Assembly (NCBI GenBank): GCA_030562215.1
Contig: JAUPFL010000002.1
Coordinates: 434,001 to 498,000, forward strand
DNA from: Peribacillus frigoritolerans
GTDB taxonomy: Bacteria > Bacillota > Bacilli > Bacillales > DSM-1321
Length of the DNA: 64,000 bases
Direction of reading: 5' to 3'
The translations under genes were made by a program, and so were the position numbers. The number at the start of each line of letters is the position of its first letter. Position 1 is the stretch's first letter. The notes below the pieces were generated by a model, which was given only the letters and a program-made list of their open reading frames with translations, was not told where the DNA came from and ran no database searches. This document shows positions 58,681 to 64,000 of the stretch, piece by piece.

Positions 58681-59757
58681 ATGAGCAACAAAGAGCTTGA
58701 TGGACTTCGTAATCAACTGGATGATGTGAACCTTCAGTTATTACATCTTATTAATCAACGTGCTGAACTTGTACAGGAAATTGGTCGCGTTAAAGAAAAA
58801 CAAGGTGTAAACCGTTACGATCCGGTCCGTGAAAGAACAATGCTGGATCTTATCGAAGCCAATAATCAAGGACCGCTTGATCTTGGTTCGATTAAACATA
58901 TTTTCAAAGAAATCTTTAAATTGGGCTTGGAGCTGCAAAAAGATGATCAGAAGAAAACGCTTCTTGTATCAAGAAAACAAAAGGCTGAAGACACTATCAT
59001 CGACATTAAGGGTGAATTGGTAGGTAACGGGATCCCTAGCTTCGTTTTCGGACCATGTGCCGTTGAATCTTATGAACAGACAGCTGCGGTGGCGGAAGTC
59101 ATTAAAGCTAAAGGTTTGAAATTGATGCGCGGCGGTGCCTTTAAGCCACGTACATCTCCATATGACTTCCAAGGACTTGGTTTGGAAGGTTTACAAATAC
59201 TTAAACGTGTTGCTGATGAATACGGCTTGGCTGTCATCAGTGAAATCGTGAGTGCCAACGATATTGAAGCGGCAATCGATCATATCGATGTCATCCAAAT
59301 CGGGGCGCGCAACATGCAAAACTTCGACTTGCTAAAAGCGGCAGGTGCTGTAAATAAACCAGTTCTCTTAAAACGCGGACTGGCTGCAACGATTGAAGAG
59401 TTCATTCATGCAGCGGAATACATCATGTCGCAGGGCAATGGCAACATCATCCTTTGTGAACGCGGTATCCGCACATACGAAAAAGCAACAAGAAATACAC
59501 TTGATATCTCTGCTGTACCGATTTTAAAACAAGAAACCCATTTACCGGTCATGGTTGATGTAACCCATTCAACTGGACGTCGCGATCTCTTGCTTCCTAC
59601 GGCTAAAGCGGCTCTTGCAATCGGTGCTGACGGTGTTATGGCTGAAGTGCATCCAGATCCTTCCGTTGCTCTATCGGATTCTGCACAGCAAATGGACTTC
59701 AAACAATTTGATGAATTCTACGATGAAATTAAACGTTTGAACTGGGTAACTGTATAA
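58681..59757 (+). CDS. aroA: Bifunctional chorismate mutase / DAHP synthase
   Basis: First step of the shikimate pathway with a fused feedback domain. Residues 1-90 are AroQ chorismate mutase ([40 protein letters not shown]), 100-358 the DAHP synthase barrel ([60 protein letters not shown]). 358 residues, intact. In B. subtilis the chorismate/prephenate-binding mutase domain inhibits the synthase. RBS AAGGGATGG. Confidence 0.95.
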   Translation: MSNKELDGLRNQLDDVNLQLLHLINQRAELVQEIGRVKEKQGVNRYDPVRERTMLDLIEANNQGPLDLGSIKHIFKEIFKLGLELQKDDQKKTLLVSRKQKAEDTIIDIKGELVGNGIPSFVFGPCAVESYEQTAAVAEVIKAKGLKLMRGGAFKPRTSPYDFQGLGLEGLQILKRVADEYGLAVISEIVSANDIEAAIDHIDVIQIGARNMQNFDLLKAAGAVNKPVLLKRGLAATIEEFIHAAEYIMSQGNGNIILCERGIRTYEKATRNTLDISAVPILKQETHLPVMVDVTHSTGRRDLLLPTAKAALAIGADGVMAEVHPDPSVALSDSAQQMDFKQFDEFYDEIKRLNWVTV

Positions 59758-59786
59758 GCCAAGAAAGTCTTTAAATGATCTACTTA

Positions 59787-59818
59787 CGGCCCTTACCAAC
59801 TTGGCAAGGGCTTTTTTA
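59787..59818 (+). terminator. Terminator after aroA
   Basis: GCCCTTACCAA / TTGGCAAGGGC and T run. From here to 60136 I see no gene; the ccpA promoter must lie there but no clean site stands out. Confidence 0.8.
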
Positions 59819-60136
59819 ATGGTAAAATACTAGTTTTTGCAGAAAAAGCTTCGAAATAAGCACTATTGGATTGCAGGAAAGATTCGACTATCGTATGATA
59901 AATAACAAGAATGAGAACTGTTCGGAAGATTGGGTCATACATAAAGTGATATCTATGTGAATTTTATACTTGAATAGGGTATTGAATATTTGACTGAGAA
60001 GAGAGTAGGACTGCTTTTTTGTTAGGCAGATCGTTCCTAAAATAATCTTCCTTATAGAGAAAAACGCATAAAAGATTTTTTTCGAAATAATTCGGGTCTT
60101 TTATGGGGAAAATGAAAGAAATGGAGGAATGGATGA

Positions 60137-61142
60137 ATGAATAATATAACCATTTATGATGTGGCGCGTGAGGCGAATGTTTCCATGGCCACCGTTTCCC
60201 GCGTAGTTAACGGGAATCCAAATGTAAAGCCTGCAACAAGGAAGAAAGTTTCCGATGTTATTGAAAAGTTAGGGTACCGTCCCAATGCAGTGGCAAGGGG
60301 ACTTGCTTCAAAGAAAACGACTACAGTCGGGGTCATCATCCCGGATATCTCGAGCATCTTTTTTGCCGAATTGGCACGGGGCATAGAAGATATAGCCACC
60401 ATGTATAAATACAATATCATTCTAAGCAGTTCTGATGAGAATATAGATAAGGAGTTCCATTTGCTGAATACGATGCTTGGAAAACAAGTGGATGGTATCG
60501 TATTCATGGGCGGCAACATTTCCGATGAGCATGTCAAAGAGTTTAAGAATTCACCGGTTCCAATCGTTCTCGCAGGTTCGGTGGATGAAAGCGGGCAAGT
60601 TCCATCGGTTAATATTGATTATGAGGCGGCGGCATTCGACGCAGTGACCTTCTTTGCTAATAAAGGCCACAAGCATATCGCTTTTTGTAAGCGGAAACCC
60701 TTCCGCGCTGATTAATGAAATGAAATTGACTGGATATAAACGGGGATTGAAGGAAGCTGGTCTTTCATTTGATGAAAGGTATATTGTTGAAGGTGATTAT
60801 ACATATGATTCAGGAATTGAATCTTTTGAAAAGTACCTGGAAGTTGAAGACAGACCGACGGCATTCATCGCCGGTGCTGATGAAATGGCGCTTGGAATTG
60901 TCCATGCCGCACAGGACAAAGGGTATAATGTGCCGGAAGACTTTGAAGTGATCAGCTTCGATAACACAAGATTGACATTGATGGTGCGTCCGCAAATCAC
61001 GACGATCGTTCAACCATTATATGACATTGGTGCGGTTGCGATGAGGCTTCTTACAAAGTTGATGAACAAAGAACAAGTGGAGGAAGGTCTTGAAAAAGTG
61101 ATCCTGCCGCATCGGATTGAAAACCGTCAATCAACGAAATGA
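60137..61142 (+). CDS. ccpA: Catabolite control protein A (one frame change)
   Basis: LacI-family master regulator of carbon catabolite control, acting with HPr-Ser-P at cre sites. N-terminal [23 protein letters not shown] with hinge [12 protein letters not shown]; effector-domain [20 protein letters not shown]. Near 60685 one T is extra in a T run (or two are missing); corrected reading is [20 protein letters not shown]. About 334 residues. Placed between aroA and acuC exactly as in B. subtilis. Confidence 0.92.
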
Positions 61143-61149
61143 ACTGGTT

Positions 61150-61182
61150 TGGAGAGTGTCCCGAGGGCACTCTCTTTTTGTT
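61150..61182 (+). terminator. Terminator after ccpA
   Basis: GAGAGTG / GCACTCTC hairpin and T run. Confidence 0.78.
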
Positions 61183-61202
61183 CCCCCAATGTATTACCAA
61201 AC

Positions 61203-61231
61203 CAAAAAAGATCGTTTTTCAACGATCTTTT
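61203..61231 (-). terminator. Terminator after acuC (minus strand)
   Basis: AAAGATCGTT / AACGATCTTT hairpin with T run on the minus strand, just past the acuC stop. Confidence 0.78.
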
Positions 61232-61233
61232 GG

Positions 61234-62413
61234 TCAACTTTGTTCATTGCTTTTCGCTGTTTGCTTGGAAGACCGGATGGGATAAAGGACCTTTTCAAGC
61301 GTCAGGGCATTCTTCTCGGTAATTTCAGGCTTCCTTGGAATGGGTTCGTATATATCCTCCATGTCATCCCATTCATTCGGTAGGGGAACAGGGGACTCAG
61401 GCTGCCAGCAATCGAGCCATTCCTTTGATAAGGGACCTGAAATATCCTTATTCGTCATTTCAAGCCAGACCCTCGCCCAAGCCCTCGGAACGACGCGCCA
61501 TATATCATATCCGCCGCCGCCTACTGCAATCCACCGTCCTTCGCAATACTTATGGGCCATTTCGTGTGCCAACTTTGGTATTTCCTTATAAATCTTCATG
61601 GTGGCAGATAAATGTGTGAGCGGATCATAATAATGGGAATCGGCTCCGTTTTGCGTTAATATGACATCCGGTTTGAAGAATTTAATGACCTCTTTAAAGG
61701 AAGTCTTATAGCATTCGAGCCAGGATTCATCTTCAGTGAACGCATCGACCGGGATGTTGAATGAATAGCCGTAGCCTTTTCCCTGGCCCCGCTCGTTAAT
61801 ATTTCCGGTGCCGGGAAATAAGTAGCGCCCCGTTTCATGAATGGATAAGGTGCATACATCGGGATCATCATAAAATGACCATTGGACTCCGTCACCGTGA
61901 TGTGCATCGGTATCGACATACAGGACACGCGCCCCATATTTCTTTTGCAGGTATTTAATCGCGACCGAACTATCATTGTAAATGCAAAAGCCTGAGGCTT
62001 TCCCACGGAAACCGTGATGCAGGCCACCGCCAAGATTAAGTGCGTGCAGGGATTGACCGGTCATGACGGCATCCACAGCCGTCAAAGTTCCGCCTACAAG
62101 CAAGGCGCTTGCTTCGTGCATGTTGGGGAAGATAGGGGTATCCTCTGTTCCTAGTCCATAATTTACTGCCTTTTCGGGGGGAGCTTTCCCTGGCCTGCCA
62201 ATCTGACAGCGTTTACATAATGGTGATCATGGATCAGTTCCAATTCTGCATCGGTAGCCATTCTGGGCTTGATAATTTGGTCATCATTGATGGCATGGTG
62301 TTTTTTAATAAATCAAGCGTGAGTTTAAGCCGTTTTTGATTGAATGGATGCTCATCGTTGAATTTGTAGGTAAGAAGTTCATCCGAATAGACGAAAAGGG
62401 ATGTATCATTCAT
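61234..62413 (-). CDS. acuC: Acetoin utilization protein AcuC, histone-deacetylase-like (two frameshifts)
   Basis: Zn-dependent deacetylase that reactivates acetyl-CoA synthetase AcsA. Active-site segments [40 protein letters not shown] and [20 protein letters not shown]. Start [20 protein letters not shown] with GGGGATT upstream. Single A bases are missing near 62310 and 62187; corrected joins are [20 protein letters not shown] and [14 protein letters not shown]. About 393 residues. Its start overlaps the acuB end. Confidence 0.92.
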
Positions 62414-63054
62414 GTGAAATCCCCGGTAGACTAGGCCATAAAACGGTATAGCCTTCTTTCTTCAAATCCTCCACCACCATAAATGGATTCATCGTCTGTA
62501 CACGAATTACAAGAATTTTATAATCGGTTCCATTTTTTCAGGATAAACAAGGGTGCTCAGGATATTCGTATTGCGCCTTTTGAAAATATGGGCAATATCA
62601 TGAAGGGAACCTGCCTTATCCGGGATTCTGATTTCGATTTGGGAACCGGGCTGATTGACTCCAGTCAACTCAACGTATGAATGAAGTAAATCAGAGCCCG
62701 TTATGATGCCCACTAACTTCCTTCCCTTTACGATTGGAAGGCAGCTGATATTGTTATCGCAAAAAACAGCCCCGATTTCTTCCACGAAATCCAGCGGGTG
62801 CCCGTGATTATTTCCGTTTTCATGATGCTTGATAGTGGTTTTTGTAAATCATTTTTGTATTCTTCGGTACGGAAAATAGAAGGGGCAGCATCCCGAATAT
62901 CACGGTCGCTGACTAATCCCACAAGTTGAAAGCTGTCATCGACAATGGGTATATGGCGAATTCGTTTCTCCTTAATGATCAAGACAGCGCTATGGATGGT
63001 ATCCGTTGGAGTGAGGGTGATGATATCCTCATTCATTATTGTTTCAATAATCAT
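62406..63054 (-). CDS. acuB: AcuB, CBS-ACT domain protein (two frameshifts)
   Basis: Two CBS motifs ([60 protein letters not shown]) and a C-terminal ACT domain ([20 protein letters not shown]). Single bases are missing near 62800 (C) and 62540 (A); corrected joins are [16 protein letters not shown] and [15 protein letters not shown]. About 216 residues. Middle gene of acuABC; probable nucleotide-sensing partner. Confidence 0.88.
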
Positions 63055-63080
63055 TTTCCTTCCTCCTCTTCCTCGCCTCT

Positions 63081-63713
63081 TTAATACATAAACCGATTCA
63101 TAAAACGCAATTGGTCGAACTTCTGGATGGACTCCGGCGGGACTCTTTTGCCAATTCGGGCCATCAGGCAGTTGGCAGGATGGGAACTGATTTCTGGATC
63201 ATCTGTTGCAAAGTAAACCAAGCCACCCGCACTCATCATTTTTTCCATGACCTTGCGATAGTCCCAAATATTCAGCCCTGTCCCTTTCAAATCCCAATGC
63301 CAATAGTATTCAGTGGTGATGATGATGAAGTCTTCGACCGAATCGTCTTCCATTGAAAGGCGGATTAGGTTCTTTCCGACGGAGGCACCCCGGTATTTAG
63401 GGATGACTTCGATTGCACCAAGCTCAATCAGGTCATCCATCTTGATTTCCGACCAGCGCTCCAAGGGATCGGGATATAAGTAAGTCACATAACCCACGAT
63501 TGTTTCATTTTCACGGGCGATGAAGATCCTGCCCTCAGGCAAGTCTGCAATCTCTATTAACGCTTTATGCTGCAAAGCAGGAGGGCGAAAGGCGACCAAG
63601 TCTTCGTGAAACTCATAAGCAGACATTCTTTCGCCGCTTAACGGCCCCTCGATGATGAGCGTTCCGCTTAATGTCTGCAGTTCCTTAGTGTAAAAGGTCT
63701 TACTATATTCCAT
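63081..63713 (-). CDS. acuA: AcuA, GNAT acetyltransferase
   Basis: Acetylates and inactivates AcsA. 210 residues, intact GNAT fold with LGAIEVIPKYRGASVGKNLI as the acetyl-CoA loop and YYWHWDLKGTGLNIWDYRKV as the C-terminal part. RBS AAGGGTGGTG. It opens the acuABC operon, divergent from the expected acsA gene. Confidence 0.92.
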   Translation of the reverse strand: MEYSKTFYTKELQTLSGTLIIEGPLSGERMSAYEFHEDLVAFRPPALQHKALIEIADLPEGRIFIARENETIVGYVTYLYPDPLERWSEIKMDDLIELGAIEVIPKYRGASVGKNLIRLSMEDDSVEDFIIITTEYYWHWDLKGTGLNIWDYRKVMEKMMSAGGLVYFATDDPEISSHPANCLMARIGKRVPPESIQKFDQLRFMNRFMY

Positions 63714-63782
63714 TCTTTCACCACCCTTGTTATGTAGTAATCTTACAATCTCGCATTCATTGCTTTTAAAAACTTACCGAAA

Positions 63783-63804
63783 TGGAAAGCTTACATAAAT
63801 TATA
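63783..63804 (-). promoter_or_regulatory. acuA -10 box and possible shortened cre site
   Basis: On the minus strand TATAAT (63799-63804), then TGTAAGCTTTCCA (63783-63795). Adding one G would make TGTAAGCGTTTCCA, a good cre (TGWAANCGNTNNCA), and CcpA is known to control acu/acs genes in B. subtilis. Given the base deletions elsewhere, a lost G is possible. Confidence 0.4.
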
Positions 63805-63972
63805 CATGAAAACAAGGGGCATAATTCAGAAAGTTCAAGACGCTTTTGTTACAGTGCTTCTTCTTTCCCGGCCATCATATGGATTCACCTTGACCATAAC
63901 AATATTCCAGTAACTTTCAAAATTCACCAGGAAGGGATTTCCCTAATATGGAAGTGTTTAATATTTTAAAAA

Positions 63973-64000
63973 TTGAGATAATTCGTTTCTTATACTATAA
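63973..64000 (+). promoter_or_regulatory. Candidate acsA promoter at window edge
   Basis: TTGAGA (63973-63978), 17-bp spacer, then TATAA cut by the window end. Position and direction fit a divergent acsA gene to the right, as in B. subtilis; acsA itself is not in view. Otherwise 63805-63972 shows nothing clear. Confidence 0.5.

Noticed and set aside
1..64000. tRNA or rRNA genes, IS elements or prophage
   Set aside because: No rRNA blocks, cloverleaf tRNA, transposase or phage structural genes were recognised on either strand.

Overview
The window comes from a Bacillaceae chromosome of moderate GC. Its right half follows the Bacillus subtilis 'yt' region in order: pepV, dat, ytlP-type ligase/phosphodiesterase, ytlQ, ytlR, ytmP, ytzH, trmB, ytnP, ytoP, ytoQ, ytpP, ytpQ, sftA, murC, ampS, ytxGHJ, aroA, ccpA, acuCBA, with acsA expected just past the right edge. 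Shine-Dalgarno sites, GTG/TTG starts, a Zur box and a Fur box also fit Bacillus. A Peribacillus/Bacillus simplex-type genome is my guess; the species cannot be settled from this stretch.

Left part (1-16 kb) is rich in phosphonate genes: the 3' end of a 2-aminoethylphosphonate-type binding protein gene, phnW and phnX, a YjdM/PhnA protein, and a C-P lyase remnant made of a PHP-domain hydrolase, a PhnF-like GntR regulator, phnG, phnH and an open reading frame joining the start of phnI in frame to the end of a phnE permease. Between them lie a Fur-box-preceded ferredoxin-NADP reductase (ycgT), a complete Bce-type antibiotic-sensing/detoxification module, guaC, and a tandem array of GC-rich repeats of about 210 bp. 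Middle part (16-38 kb) is a mixed set: a Zur-box-preceded ycgR-ycgQ pair, an Rrf2 regulator with a DsbA-like protein, siroheme genes, a secreted lysozyme-like protein with DUF5011 repeats, signal peptidase I, DedA and MATE membrane proteins, PepV/Dat, MntH and the ytlPQR group. Right part (39-64 kb) is conserved core genome: tRNA modification, peptidases, chromosome translocase, cell wall (murC), aromatic synthesis, carbon control (ccpA) and acetyl-CoA synthetase control (acuABC).

Two things dominate the reading. First, 27 genes, including murC, are broken by one-base frame changes, almost all apparent deletions and mostly in base runs. This looks like sequence error, so I annotate those genes as full-length loci and mark the frame changes. 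Second, there are unusual repeats: two arrays with an exact 21-bp period far apart from each other, and the GC-rich palindromic repeat family. The most interesting gene-level signals are the phnI-phnE fusion beside a PHP hydrolase, and a glycine-riboswitch-like leader upstream of an unknown gene inserted between ytpQ and sftA.
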